Source: Lasioglossum baleicum (Eukaryota; Arthropoda; Insecta; Hymenoptera; Halictidae). From it: a stretch of 64,000 nt of DNA. The stretch spans positions 13,145,579 to 13,209,578 of the forward strand of contig NC_134935.1 of assembly GCF_051020765.1 (NCBI RefSeq). Direction: 5' to 3'. Each line of letters begins with the position of its first letter. Position 1 is the stretch's first letter. The notes beneath the pieces were generated by a model. It was not told where the DNA came from. It worked only from the letters and a program-made list of their open reading frames with translations, and ran no database searches. The translations under genes were made by a program, and so were the position numbers. Shown piece after piece: positions 37,417-51,900 of this stretch.

Positions 37417-38866
37417 TTAAGTTACCTACCCTAATTAATAATAATATTTTTGCAATATTAGCTTTGTAGATTTAGCAAAATTCGTAGTCAGTACTGCATA
37501 TTTAAGAAAAAAAATATTTTTTCGAGACTCCGAATGAATAAAATTATAAGTAGTATAATTATGAGCATAGCACCCAGAAATTTACAACAGCTTCTTGTTG
37601 CAAGAAGGAAGTACGATAATGATATTTTGCTACTTTGATTGAAACCCGCAGAATGTTAATTCGAGACAACGATGTTATCCCGACTCATAGAGACGTAAAC
37701 ATAAATTCCGTAAAGTCGTAGAACTACTAGGTGTTGTAGCCAATATGCAAATACAATTCCCGGCTTGTAGAACCGTGATAAAGGGTCTTGATTCTACCCA
37801 TGATAAATACAGATTGCGATCCGGCACAGTTCTACCCAGCTAGAAAAGCGATTTTATTACTAGACTGATTAATACACTGGACCCCGGTATACACTTTATA
37901 TTGACATCCGAGGTGATAAAAACCAGGTAGATAACTAATTATTTGCAGCAGCGAAATGAGCGGTCCGCTTAATGAATAATTCTTGAGCCGGGAATGTTAT
38001 TTATTACACGTATTTGTACCGGAAATATCTATGGCGTAGTGAGTTATATTCTAGAGTATTACGCATAGAATAATCTTCCTGGTATCGCATCTGGCCGATT
38101 GGTTGTTTAATTAACTTCTTGAATAATCAAGTTCGCGGCGAGCTGATAGGCTGACGAGGAGAATGCATTCCTAAAGCTTCTTTGTACTTTTACGAATTCG
38201 AAAGATGATACTGTTTTTTCCTCCATATATTATTTTAGTAACGTGTATCAAAGCTCAATAGAATGTAAGCAATTTAAGGATAAAATTCTGGATCGACGAA
38301 CTCGAAGGGAAAATCCTGGATTAATAGATAACGTTCGCGCTACAATAAAATTGTCACGATCACGATCGGTTAAATCTGTCAGAAGCAAGTATACGTGTTC
38401 GTTTCATTTTTCGTGTTCTCGGGAACGTGCAGGGGAATGGTCGGACAACAGGTTCCGTTCATTAATAATTAAAGCAGCTGAAATCTCGTGGACATTAAAT
38501 CGCCGGTAGCCCCTTTGAGACAGAGATTGAGCCGTGCATCCCCTATTCACCATACAACTGTATTTACGGCTGCGAACGGAATTGCCCGTGTCGATAGGTA
38601 TCCTGGAAAGTCATCTATTTACAGGCAGAGAATTGCCTTCCCATGACAACGAAGTCATTTCATACATTACAACGAGCGGGACACTTTAATACAAGCAGGT
38701 GCCCCCGTCACCTCTGCGCGCGGAACCGAGGGCTGACAATTTTATAGCTTGCATTTCATCTGGCCGCGTATTTTATCCGGCGGGACAGTATATTCTCAAT
38801 TCGAGACGATCGATCGACCGGCAATCAACCGGATACCGTGGCAACAAGAAAGCAGAGAAGAGAAAG

Positions 38867-38897
38867 AGCAGCAGCAGCAGTAGAAGCAAGCAGCAGT
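38867..38897 (+). repeat. Interrupted (AGC)n trinucleotide repeat
   Basis: Nearly five AGC units, then TAGA, then AGCAAGCAGCAG. It lies in a stop-poor purine-rich block without a recognisable gene. Confidence 0.85.
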
Positions 38898-41622
38898 GTG
38901 GCATCAAAGAAAATCGTTGCAGTGTCTTCTTCCCCGATAAATCAGCTGCGCGAGCAACAGATCGTCCTTTCTTTCGCGGGGCAGCAGATCCTGACAGATC
39001 TCGCCATATAAAGTGTGCTTTACACGAGGATCCCTTGCCTACGGACACGCGTGCGACCGTACAACCAGAAAAGTGGTCGATTCCGGCGTTTCAAACCGGC
39101 GAACGGCCGCGGAAAAGAACCAGAAAAGAGCAATGAAAAACCCCGCCGTTCGGTATATTGTGCTGAGTCATCGTTAGTGTTCGGACTTCGCTGTCGAAGT
39201 ATTTTTCAACGATAATGGCTTTGAACGCAGCTCGCTCGCACAAGGAACAGCGCACAAATCGCCGCCCCGCCATTTCACCGTAAACGCGCGAAAATCGCGC
39301 GTCGAGACGCGACGTGTCAAAGCCCTGTTCTGTCAGACCGAGTATGCTAACAACCCCGACCAAAGTACGCCTTGGCCATTCGAAAGAGTGCTTAGAAGTG
39401 TTACACGCGATCCACACTTTTTCCTACAGACGGTTTTGACTTGATTTTGCTCTTTGAGGTCCGAATCTCGAAAAACGTGTTTGATACCATTCTGGAAACA
39501 TTCAGAAACACTATATCGGTAATTAGATAGAAAAGGGTATTTGATGGGGTCCTACTAAACTGCAGGTAAAAGAAGCATACGTCCTTAGAGAGAAGAGTAA
39601 ATCCAGAAGAACATATCCGAAAAATTATATTTGACAGAAACCTTGAGTCGGAACATCACCGATCTAACTGATCACTGATCCAGATTCCTGGACGAAGTAC
39701 CCGAGGCATCGGTAATATTTTCCCACTTCGAAACACGGTCGTCACTTTTCCTGCGTGTCAGCACAGTTGTAATGAGTGCACGCATTTATTTTATGCGCGG
39801 AAGTAAAAATGTTTTACCACGTGTAAACACCTTATAAACTAGAAAGGTGTTTTTGCGTGTGGGGAGAGTTTTTCGCGGGACGGTTGAATTTACTGCTCGT
39901 AACATTTGAAATTGCAATTAGCTCTCGAGGCCGGAGGACCTGGTGCCGGCTTTCGCAGATCGAGAACAGGCCGGGGACTCTTCTATGCTAGACCTGTCCC
40001 GGTACCGATTCTTCAAATAGTATCATGAATATTTACGCTTGCACTTCGCCGGGGCGAATCAATATATACGCGTAGCCGGAAGGCGTTTCGACGCAGGCCG
40101 TATTCAAGAAGCAAAACCCTCATCCTCCGTCCTCGCCAGTACCATGAACAAGACCTTTCCTTCCTCTTTCTTCGCTTGCTTTTTCTCCACCCGGTGTTCC
40201 CCTTCTTACTCTCTTCGTTCCGGGGGATCAAGGAGATTGGCCAGTGCATCTGCTCTCGCTAATCCCAGAAGAAAACGCGACGGAAGAATAAGGAACGAGG
40301 AGAATCCTAGCGAAAGCATGACACAAACGATCCTTTTTTTCCGAGCTCCGCCACCTGGGGTAACACCGCATCATAATTCTACTCGGAAACACCGGGACCC
40401 GTTTGTTAGAATTCGCAGACCAAGGCCACTACGATGCTGGCTGTTATTAAATAATGACTGAGAGTTCGAAATTCGGAGACAATAATTTCGGTAGAACAAG
40501 CTCTAGTCTTGAGGTTTTGAGATAGTAGTCAACGTGTTAAATAAAGATTTCGAGCACGAGCCGGTGTGTATAATTATTAAATAATACCCGGCATTACTGT
40601 AGGTCGATTTAATTTCTCATGAAAATATTCTACCATCGCGCAGTCAATTCGCGACGATGGATGCTGCGTTGAAGCTCTCCGAGGTAGTGTCTGGCTACTT
40701 GCAGAGAGATTCTACTTATCTTTGAACGCACGTCAATTTTTGACGCAGCCCGTGTACTGGTACGTAAAGAATGGAGAATGAACCTTTAAATATTTCATGA
40801 CGGTCGAAAGATGTGAATTACATCATAGACCGGGAGAAGATGGCGGGTGAAACGGTGGCCTACGCTTCGACATGGAAACGGGGCGAAAGGTGGAGGTGTA
40901 TAAGGGTGCGGCGTTAGGAAGGTCGAGGGAAAGAGGAGACGGTAAGAGGGGGTTCGGGTACATTGGATGCGGGCGGGTACGAGCGTGGTGTGGCATATTA
41001 TACCGTTAATACAGTGCATATCGGGATGCGAGCAGCTGGCGAGAAAATCATAACCGCCCCCTTTCTAACCCCTTCAACTCCATCTCTTTTTACTACAGAC
41101 GAACGTGTGCGGTACGTGCGCGTTGCTTCGTCCTTATTAATATATGCCTCTCTCGGCACAAGTACCACACTATTTCAGGATTACCGGGACCAAAAGTTAT
41201 TGGAGCGCGAACCGAGAACCCTTTTCCCCCTGCCAGTCCCCGCGCCGCTGATCGCACTTACGTCACTTTGAATTTGGAACTCGATGAATACCGCAGTGCG
41301 AACACCGCGATAGCGATACCGCTATAGCGCTCGCCGAGAACGAAGATGGAAAACACTTCTATTGCAATCTTTTAACTATTCGAGTGTCGAATATCGACCG
41401 CTAGAATCTCTGCGATACCGAAGTTATTTAAGGGAGTATTATCATTCGGAGCTGTCGATTTTCAATTGTGATCAATGGACTGCAAATTCTATGCATTTAC
41501 GATCAAAATAAATAGGGGAAACGTTGAGGGAATTTCAAAATTTTTACATGCTACTTAAAAATCTAAATTAATTAGAGTATATGTATCTGGGTATTTGACA
41601 TCTGTTAGACTTTTTTCAAAAA

Positions 41623-41674
41623 CAGTTTTTTCTTAGATCGTGCAGGTTCCGTTTCTTAGATCGAATATTTACTG
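41623..41674. mobile_element. Minute CAGT...ACTG element, 52 bp
   Basis: Starts CAGTTTTTTCTTAGATCG and ends with a CTTAGATCG block, AATATTT and ACTG. The 11 bp TTCTTAGATCG occurs twice as a direct repeat. Read in reverse it begins CAGTAAATATTCGATCTAAG, resembling the left end of the 53791 copy (CAGTAAAGTCTGGATCTTAG). Related to that family by inference only. Confidence 0.35.
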
Positions 41675-44600
41675 TTACCAAAATTCTTTTATGGTTGCAT
41701 CTACTTACTGGTCAGTTATAACACGTGTACACAACCCCAACAAACGTAATAAAGTCAATTCTAGTTCAGCTCAATTCAATCAGGAATTTCAATTGATTTC
41801 GTTTAATCAAAATCGGTGATTGCCAATTGGGCAGTGTCCCGTGTGATGTATCAATACTGAAAGACATTAAAAAATTGCTATAAAGAGAAGGAAAAATTGT
41901 TCTGAGTCGCGAAGAGATAGAAGAGAGATTCTAGCTGAAGGGTAGTGGGCGTTAATGAGCCGGGTTACCGACGGCCTCTAAAATTCTAATAATGGCACGG
42001 TCAAGCTCCGTCGGATATATCAGCTGCGCGTTTCGCCGGGTTCTCTCTTCGGGCAAACATCGGCGACCGGCGATCCCTGATGAAGACATCAGGACCCGGG
42101 GATCAGCGAACAGGAAGCGGAAAACTGAAACGTAGCTGCGAGGGACGGGCCGGGTCTGGCAAGACAGACGAGCAAAATCTCCGGGATCGTGGCGAATTAA
42201 TGAAATGCAAATTGCGTTTAAGTGTGAACGCCTCCTCGAGCTTTCGACACGTTCGCTTTGGTTGCGAGTACAAGTAAAGGTCGGTGCTAGGATTTAATTA
42301 GCTCTATCCACAGCTAGGGATTCTGGGGGAAGAGAGAGAACGTTCTTGCCATCGTTCGTTCCTTCGTTCAGGTCTTACCCCTGACGACAGTGACGACGGC
42401 GGCGGCGGAGTTTTCATCGCTTTTCGGAAGTTGTTAATTAAGAAGTCGGCGAAACAGTCATTCCGGAAGCACTTTTGAATGTACCCCGTCTCTCGGATAA
42501 CGATATAGCGTCCGCCGTGCTCGGGATGTAAGCACCTCGGCGTAGGCGGCCATTCATATTCATTCAAGTTCACCTAGCCTATCTACGCTATAACCGGAAC
42601 ACCGCCATTGTATTGCTATTGCTATACAATATCAATCACATTTATCCGCGAGCCGTCACGCGTTTCGCGCGTGTCGCATTACGTGTACAAATTAATATAC
42701 TCTCGCTGCTACTCAAGTGTAATTCTAATTTAATTAGCCCCCTCGGTGTCGTCTATTTTACACGATTTATGGATCACGAAATTTTTTCGTGATTGTGGGT
42801 GGCTCTGATATTTTGTGTATACGTGAATTATAACGAACAAAATTTTATATACGTGTAAAATTTTTAGTATGACCACTTCATAGCTTAAAAAATTGAATAG
42901 CTGAATAAAATTGCTGCTTTTATAGAAGCAAGTCATTAGTCTATACCAAACGCATAGAAAATGACGGAGATCATTATGCGACGTTTAAAGAAAAAGCCAC
43001 GAATTAATATGCACGTGGAACACACTCGCCGTTAGCGAAATACGACACCACCTCGCGCACATTTTTCGAAAGCCGACAAATATGGTAGGGACTACATACG
43101 AGATGAGGCACTTAAAGATGATCATCCTCAAATAACTCGTAAATTATGCAAGCTGTTTTACATAGGTCGCGATGAACCAATGAAGGAATTACTGTTTCGT
43201 AGAGAGAAACGTGTTCGACGACGTGGTACCAAATTTGATTCGGACAAGGTGATCTCGACTTCGGAAAATTCTATTTGGAAAATTGGCGAAAGAGAGAGGC
43301 GGGGCCGGCTTTCTTCGGCTCACTGGTCTGCGGTAGACTGTATAGCAGTCGGCGAAAGAATCGATTTGAGGGAACTCCTGCTTGTTGTCCTGTTGAGCGA
43401 AATTCCTCCCTACTTACTTTCTTGACCGATGACTTCGACGCTGCGAGTTCGACGCCACTCGATAGTGGTAGCGGTGGGTTTGAACCGACTTCGAGTTCTT
43501 CAACGTGTTCAAATAGCTTCTATGTCTCGTTTTGCGTGTGGGAAGTCGAAGGAAGCTTTTTTCTTCCTTTTTCTACATAGAGACTTCTTAGAGATTGTTC
43601 ATTATTTTACAATTTCCTTGTATGTATTTATTTTATTGCTGCTTATGACTGTCCTTGCAATTTCAACGAAGAAATCAAATCTAAATCTGAATGAAAGTTG
43701 CTACAGTGAATACAATAATATTACAAGTAAATTTGCCCAACTTTGTTCTTTAATCCGTAGTTTTTTTAAAAAAGAATCATTTACCAAAATCATTAACGGA
43801 GTGCGCTTTAAAATCAAGACCGGAAAACAATTCGGACGATACCTGAGGAAGAGTTTCCGGGATTAAACGAAATTATTGACAGAAGTGAAGCGATGCTGCA
43901 ATAATACGACGTTAATTACTTGATAATACGATCGCGTTCAATTATCGAGTACGAATTATTGTCGGAGACAACGTTCTCCGAAAATAAATGTCACTGAATA
44001 AACCGACGGGTGGGTGTACCTAGCCGCGCTTGTCTAATCAGTAAATGACCATATTTCGCGGCGATGCGTTAGTCGGCCGTCGAATAGCCAATACTGCAAA
44101 ATTTCGTCTAATTAGGTTAATGGATAATGGGAAAACTTGGCTGCCGTTGATGGTTAATTGTTGGGTGCCGGTTCTGGGGAAACTCTCAGGATGACGCATA
44201 GCTTATTCGAAGTTTGACTGCCGGGGTTGAAGATGCTGCCAGGCGTCTTCGATACCGAGGCCGGGATTTCTCGTTTCTCGTTAAGCAGCCACCGACTCCG
44301 AACGATTCTCGTCGAAAACTGCATTCACCGTGGAGCGTCGTTCCCCATATCATCGGGAATAATTATATCGGATATTTCGGTGAACACGAGCTCGATCCCG
44401 CGCGATCCCAGGCGAGGATGTAGACGCGCGACCCGCCCAACGGCGATAATTGGTTTCGCGTGCGAATTGTTAACCGAAAATCCCGCTGCGCCGCTGCGAT
44501 ACCTTACGCGCTGACATTCCCATTTTCTGCGAGAATATCACTTGCTCGCAAACTGTACCGCGCTCCTATTCGATTAAAACAGTTCGCACCCACATCCGAG

Positions 44601-47600
44601 ATAATTACGCGGCTTGGTCCCACCGGTAGCATTTACCTGGACTGCAGTGTGGTATGACCCACACATATTTATCAGCTGAGATTTTTAGGAAGGGCGAGCA
44701 GGTGGGCGAGATCCCTGAATATAAAATTTCAATTGTGGGTCTTTATCAATTTTTGAGATATTAATGAAAAAAACTTGATTTTCAGTCTAGAAGGTCTCGT
44801 TGTTAAAGTAAAACTGTCGTTGGGAATCCTATTAATAAAATTGAATAATGCATATATGTACATATTTAGTAATATTTAGTTAAAGGCAAAGGGATAAACG
44901 CTATTTTACTCCAATCGGATTAGAAACGTAAAGTGAAGTTTTACGGCGACTTTAAAATAAAATTCACACTCTAACAACTACTGTGGAACGCAAGAAAACA
45001 ATGTTTTTCGTCTAGTTCAATGATCACCGAGAGGTGATTAGCATGAAAATGCTAATCGGATGAATAAAGAAATGCGAGTATCTGTTTTTACGATCCAATT
45101 CATAACGACAGGAATCAAATAACCGAATAGATTACGTATTGATCGCTCTGCATAAAATCCATAACTGTAGTTGTATTTTGCGACGCTCGTGAGTCGAGTT
45201 CATTTTACAAAAGATTGATCGCAACGGTTCAATTACAAGAAAGACTACCTATGCGCGATTCAATAACGATTCTGATCGTTCTCGTAAATATAATTTTTGA
45301 GTAGACGATTTATTGCACGACCAAATGAGGCTAGTTCTGGAATAGAACGCGGAAGTATAGCAAAGGCACTTGTCCCACTTCTGAAACGTTGTTAAATCGA
45401 TGGAACATCTTTTAAATTGTAGTAAAAACAGTTCGTGCTAACGATCAGGTAGTAATTCTACCAGGTCAGATAGAAGCGAACGGAGTTATTACCCTTCCTC
45501 CTCCCTCGGTGCTGACTAAATCAATTGAAGGTCCTAGTGCATGCGATCGGGGTTTAGGATTGGTAGAACTCGCTTTAAACCCGGCTGATGGATATTAGGT
45601 CACCGAGGAATCCTTTGAACGCGCACGAAGACATACTTCTCGTGAAATTACTACGGAATAATTATAAAGTTTATCGCCGATCGGTTCCCTGACCGCGTAA
45701 ACCAACTTTGTAACAATGCGTTTCTACTACCAATTCGAAACGAACAAGAAAACCATGGGGAGCAAGAGCTAACTATTCTAAATGATTATCGGTTTCACGA
45801 TCCTCAAAAAGTGATCGTATAGAAACAATTCAACCTTATTCACTAAGAATTCTTCCACTATTCTCTCCCAACAACTTCTTGTTATTTTAAATGTTTTAAA
45901 TTGCACCTGCTCATTTTTGTAATAAATCGATCATCGCGTACATTTTCCAGCAACCGCGACAAATACCACAGATCCGATATAACACTTAATGGCAAAGTAC
46001 GGCGACTTATGACGCAGCCCATCAAAAAGAAAAATTCCCGAGCCTCAGACTTTTCCGCCGGTTTTCCTATAAAGGAAATATCTGTCATGTATAAATGAAT
46101 ACAAATCCGGGGGTTCGGTTTTCCCAGACGGTAGTATTTGGCATTCTAATGTATTAATAACGGTACAGGCCACTTTGCAAGGGACAAGATGGATGTCGTA
46201 GTGAAATTGTCGGCCATTATGATGGATCCCGTGTCCGAAAGGTTTAATAGAGGCTACGGTCGAGCCTATAATATTGTCAGAGTGAAAAACTCTTATCCGC
46301 CGTGATTCCGGCGGTATTCGATCGGTAGATGATGCCTGTCTGGCATGGACCGCTGGCAAGACAATTTTTTTGTCTCCCCGAATGTATCATCATGTCCTTG
46401 ACATGCACGCTCCGTCCATCGATAAACCGTCGAAAATAAAAGACGGAGACGACAGGCCTCTCTGCCGGGGGTGGAGCGAATTTCGTCGTCGACTTATCAT
46501 CGATCATGCCCGGGGAACGCGAACGGCCCGACGAGGCGCCCGTAAACCTCTATCTGCTCAACGTGGCCAACGTAGAAAAGTTTATTGACGAGCCGACTAG
46601 CCCGCGGCCTTTCACTCGGGTCCGAGGAGAATAGACGATCTCCCGAGCAAAAGGACGGGGCAGAAATGCGCAGCAGCCTCCTCTCTCGAATCCGCGTCCA
46701 TATTTTCGGTGCACACGTAGGTAGGTAATGTCCGATTCGAACCTGGCCAGCGAAAGCAATGGGAAAAGGAAGCGGTTCCCGAGGATATATAGCCCGGCCA
46801 CTAACGATAAGAGATTGAGCATAATAGCAGCCAGCTTCCCACGGAACATAGTTAGCCGAGTCCATGAAAAATATTAATGGGACGAGGTCACTCGGCCCGT
46901 GTAAGTAAATTTCGCAGGTGGATGGTGAGAGCAGAAAGAAGATAAGACCGCAACGAGCCTGGATTTCGGCCGTGTTACATGCGAGGCACCACAACCTCCT
47001 CCCACAGGATTACCTTCTACCGTAGCCTCTACGCCGCGCCGTTCTTGATCGATGAACAAATTATGCCAGCGGTCCTGCAATTAGTTGCGCTACGCCTAGA
47101 TTGTAGAACACATTTTTTCACGGAACACTGTGGCTACGTTCTATTCGTTGTTTTCACTTGTAACACACGACTTACGGTGGATTTAAATTGTTCCTACATT
47201 GTTCTACAATTAGTTAGTGGAGCTGGTAGGTAGACAAGGATTACGTAGACTTATGAAATTAATTCATAAACAATGAATCTATGAAAGTCTTTCAATCTCA
47301 GACTTAATTTCTTGTTGTTTTAGGCTATCGAAAAATCTGAAAAAATTCCGAAGTACTTGTCGTAGTCCCTAATTTAACGTGCAAGTGATATTTCAGCCAA
47401 ATGTTCAAGCCTTTCTGCAATAAAGCTAATTTGTGGAATTTTGCAAAAATAGTAATTTGGCCTGCACAATCCAGCGAATATACTAGAAGATCTGATAAGA
47501 ATTTCAGTTAGAGTAATTCGAGCTAAATATATTGCTGCCTCAAGTAGATACGTGGGTTTTGAAATTCGGAAGGTAGCCGCGATTACAAATACGCTTCAAC

Positions 47601-48893
47601 TGACACGTTTTCTATTAGTGAAGAGATATACGGGAGGCATTTCTTTCAGACGTCAAGAACCTCAAGCTCGTTTCAAACAACCAGGGCACGTAGATAAGTT
47701 CCGAGGAAGATCGCACCTCGTCCAAACACCTGCTACGACGATTTGTCATCCATAACAGAGCTTTCGGATCCGGTGTGTTCCGGCTGTGCGTCGGAACAGC
47801 TTTCACCGAGCGCTTTAAAGTACAATTTGTCATCCCTGCCGGACACTGGTTCTTCCGCGTATTCGACCGGCCTCCTCCTCTCTATCCTAACTGTATTACT
47901 TGAGGACAGCTAAAATTCGATTCGCAGCTCCCTTGATATTATTCCAAATCCGATGTCGGGCCATGTTCCATCACGCTCCGTGGCTCTAATCCATCGCGAT
48001 CTTATCAACGCGTTCATTCAACAAGAAATTCCCTCCTCGGATTACGTATTATCGAAAAAGAAATGTCCTCGTGTAAAAAGCAACTGTTACCGATGGATAA
48101 ATCTATATTAATATCAAACTCGCATTTCATTTTGAAATTGAAAATTCTATATTTAATCCCGACCCTTGGAGCTTCAAAGTCCCATCGTAATTAAAATGCA
48201 ACTGCGAAGCAAGTACGCTCAATTTTTATATAAAATTTAGTGTGTTCAATTTAAAAATTATTCGAGCTTAATTTATACTGTATTTTGGACCAAATACTAT
48301 TTTTGAAAGGCCTCAATACACATTTTTAATCTGTCATTCATTTTTACGAACCGTCAAGCATAAGCTCGACCATAAAACACTCACAATATGCAGCAATTCG
48401 CCGATATCAAACTAAAACCGAATATCGTCAAAGTTATACGTCGAAGTGTTTACTGTTCCATTTCATCTTTTTTTTTTTTGTTTCTAGCATGCGCACTATC
48501 GCCGCATACGGAAATAGCTATTAAAGTTCAATCAAACCCATTCGCTCGGAGTGAAACTTCTAGAATGAATCGGAAACGAGACGAGGAAGTCCAACGAGTA
48601 TCCAAAATTTTTTTCCGACCGAATGTTCATCACAGTCGCTCGGAACACAGAGTTTAATAGCGGCGCTTAATACCAGCGTCGAAAAAAAATTTCATTTTAG
48701 AATAGTCTCAAGTGTCTACGAACAAGGACAATATCTGAAGCAGACACGAGATGCAAGAGAACGTTGATTAATCCTGGACACTGGATATTGTGCTGCAAAG
48801 CGGTTATTTTTGATTGGCCATTAAAACAAATTAGTAGTACAAATACTTTATACAATTGTATATTAAATTAATTTATTAATTAAATGTACCGCT
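41675..48893. other. Gene-free stretch
   Basis: No supported gene. A (CGG)n patch lies at 42396-42408. An unrecognised 145-codon plus frame occupies 43429-43866; its second half is AT-rich with one hydrophobic run, but no homologue is evident. A perfect 9 bp stem with a 4 nt loop (GATTAGCAT/ATGCTAATC) lies near 45036-45057. 46280-47080 is GC-rich and open in several frames (165 codons on the minus strand at 46497-46994), again unrecognised. Confidence 0.55.
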
Positions 48894-48973
48894 TTGCAAC
48901 TTTGATGCGTTGCAAATTCGGTGCATTGTAATTTTGACGCGTTTAAAATTCGGCTCGTTGTAATTTTGGCAAT
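48894..48973 (+). repeat. Tandem array, five 16 bp units with 32 bp higher-order pattern
   Basis: Units start at 48894, 48910, 48926, 48942 and 48958, exactly 16 bp apart. Units 1, 3 and 5 share the core TTTTGR or CTTTGA. Units 2 and 4 share AAATTCGG. The array therefore has a 32 bp alternating structure. It is diverged but length-perfect. Confidence 0.88.
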
Positions 48974-51900
48974 AGAAGTACAAAATTCAGTTGTGAAGAC
49001 AAAAGGATGAAGATAAGATGCAACCTTGCAAGGGATGCAACTGCCAGTATTCAAGTATGGAAGCATATATCTGTATATGCCAGCAGGAACTGAAGTAAAT
49101 GATGAAGTTGGAAAGACCGCGAGTTTTCTCCGGTCGGCACTTCGTCAGTGGTTCGCCTTTTGCTGTTTCGCATCGCGAGGCAACGCTGTCAAATCTTTGG
49201 TTTGGATGAGAAACGAAACGGAACGTAAAAGCTGACTTCCCTTCCCCTTTTCCTCCCCCATTCCTCGCTACCACCCACCGCAGAAAGTTAGCGCGAGCGA
49301 TGCAAAGTTTCTGCGATTTTATTGATCGCGAAGTTTTCACCCACTCGCTCTCACTCATTTCACGGAATTTTCCAAAAAAAAAAAACGAGAAGAGAGAAGG
49401 GAAGGAACAAAAAAAACAAATTGCACTCCAGCCGAGTACGGTTTATACGGACGCGAAATTCGTTCCGTGCGTTTCATATGCAAGCGAGCTGCGAACGAGA
49501 CGGACGAAACTTTGGAAATACACCTCTAATTCCCGATACCAGCGCCGAGTCCATAATTTCGGAAAACGTTCACCGTTGTTCCTACTTCAGTTCGAGAGTC
49601 ACCGAATTTTTTATTTCACCACCCTCGACTATGTTTCATTTGTTTTCACACCGACGATATCTCGGACGTCATCGGGGATGTTTCGTTCGAGTGAAACATT
49701 AATTTTTAGCGGAGTTTGTGGACTGAAATTAGCTCAAGCCATGTCCCGCCAACATAATTCATTAATTATTAACTGCTGAGTTTTTAACTCGTTTAATCTC
49801 GAATATGCAACCTAAAAACTGTCACAAAACCAAAGCATTTTAATTAATGAAACCGAAACAAGCATGATTTAGAATTTGTTATTAACACATTGATTATGAA
49901 ATTAGAAAAACATTATCCCCGATGTCACGAACATTGTATTCCGAATCTAATCCATAATGGAGCAACGCGTAAGCAGCCTTTCGCTCAAACACGACGCGTT
50001 AATCAACAACAACACCGATCGAGGCTGCTTTCAAAAGCAACCGCAGACGCACAAAAACATAATATTTTGGTTGATCTATAGTTTCCTAAATGTTACGTAT
50101 TGCACGTAAGCACGCCTGGAAAACAAAGTAAATACCGTCTAAGATACGGCGTTTATATTTTTGTTTCCGGGAATATGTTGTGAAGCAGATAACACAACGC
50201 GTTTGCCAGTCGGTTCCGTAAATATTAGTACTCGCAGTGATTCTACGAGGGGAAAAGGCTGAGTCAAGAAAAAGTTAACGCGATCCTTGCTTTCAAAAGA
50301 CGGGAGAACTTTTCTGTCTGAAAGATTGCGGAGGCTATTAAGAGCCGCCGAGAAGGTAGTTCACAATTTGCTGAAAGGCGGTAGAGAAATTAAGAACGCG
50401 ATTTCAATAGAGACTACGTTTTATTTCGAGCCACCCGGTAGATACGTATGCAGACAGGAGAGCAAGCTTTTATGGCACGGCGTCGGTCGACCCAATTTTT
50501 GTTACACACAGTACTTTCAATCACGCAAACATTGTTAGCGACTTAGCTGCCGACTGTGCAAATCAAGTTCGAAATTCCTCGAGTTTTGTTACACGCGTAT
50601 TTAGATGCAAAGTGGAAGGGAACTAAGCATAGTGACAGGGCTAAGGGGAATATTTGATTGCGACTGTTCACTGGAATTTGTCGAACCATACTGACCCAGT
50701 ATTACTTATTATTCATTTGCCAGGTATCATACTAGCTATATTATTAATACAGACTCTCTGGAGATTTATAATTGTTTCACGCTGGAACTAATCTTTCCAC
50801 TTTTTGAAATCTTACTCACTCATTTTTGTTATTGATGCATAAAATCTACAATCTAATTATGTGCACAAAAATTGCACATACTGTTTTAAAATCTATAAGT
50901 TCACTAAATCATTGCAAAGGAAATTTCCACGTTCGACAACAAAAATCGTGTCATCCAGAAAAAGGAAAGAACGAATGGGAAACGGAGTCCAGCTAAATTT
51001 TTAGCGAACCCCATACGGTTTTTCTTTTTGGTTCAACGTGCACGGCCAAGCGATTGCGGAGAACGAGCAACGCTTTTCCCATCTGTGACGCCACAAATAA
51101 TAAACGCGCATAACAATCCCGCCGCGCCCGTGGCGAAACATTTCCACTTAGTGTATACACGAAATCCGATACTGGTTTTTCGTGTGGTCGACGAGCTCCC
51201 TCTTTTCTGCAGCTTCCGTAATTAAAGTCGTAATTGAAATCTAATATCGTTTCTGGGAGTGCGCAATGTCTGGGAAGATGTTCAGATTGCAAGTACGTTT
51301 CACTGCAGCCGTGTTGCAAACAGCTATTTATCGGAATTTATTGACTCATCGATTGCCAAAATTATCTCGTCGTCATAACAATGTCGTATAAAATTTCTTC
51401 AAATAAAATTATAAAGTAATATAAAACGGTCGCTTTTAGTGCTTCGTGAACCTAGTGTTAAAAGAATGTAAAAGGTTTTGTAAAACAATTTTACTTAATA
51501 TTCTAACACGTGGGATATAATATATTCTAATCGTGGGAATTAATTGCCTAAATACCAAGGTCAAAGAACGCGCACTCGTTAATGCGATTCAATCAAATTT
51601 AATAATTCTGGTCGATTAATTAGCCGATATTTTGGATTGAACATAAACTGGCAGAATTATTGAAGAAATAGGTCAATTACATGGCATGACAGCCACGCTG
51701 GTAATTTAGTGAAAGCCGAAAATAATTATTCTAAATAATTTAATAGCTTACGCAGAGAACCTTTTAGAGCCATTCCACGTCAAACGGATCACATTCTCGA
51801 CGAGAATGTCCATGAAATTATGAAATTTAGTTATTACAGTTATTCATTCGTTCTTTAAAAACCGCGAAACATCAAAATTCTCATTTCGTTTGCCTATTTT

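Larger units (their letters stand above)
32961..41622. other. Gene-free stretch
   Basis: No supported gene. 33000-38690 is mostly AT-rich with short frames. It includes a TTAACCC-ended pair at 37347-37416 and a motif copy at about 36532-36560. 38700-39140 and 40040-41270 are GC-richer, with unrecognised frames of 145, 140 and 102 codons overlapping frames on the other strand. Confidence 0.55.

Noticed and set aside
45364..45380. GGCACTTGTCCC as a miR-92/25-family microRNA
   Set aside because: Only about 11 bases match the family, and flanking sequence does not fold into a precursor-like hairpin.
46730..46760. GGTTCGAATCG on the minus strand as a tRNA B box
   Set aside because: No A box, anticodon arm or acceptor pairing at the right distance. 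Other TTCGAAT sites (e.g. 2625) failed in the same way.
46497..46994. 165-codon minus-strand frame as a gene
   Set aside because: Lies in a GC-rich block open in other frames too (46550-46849 minus, 46370-46588 plus); product unrecognised.
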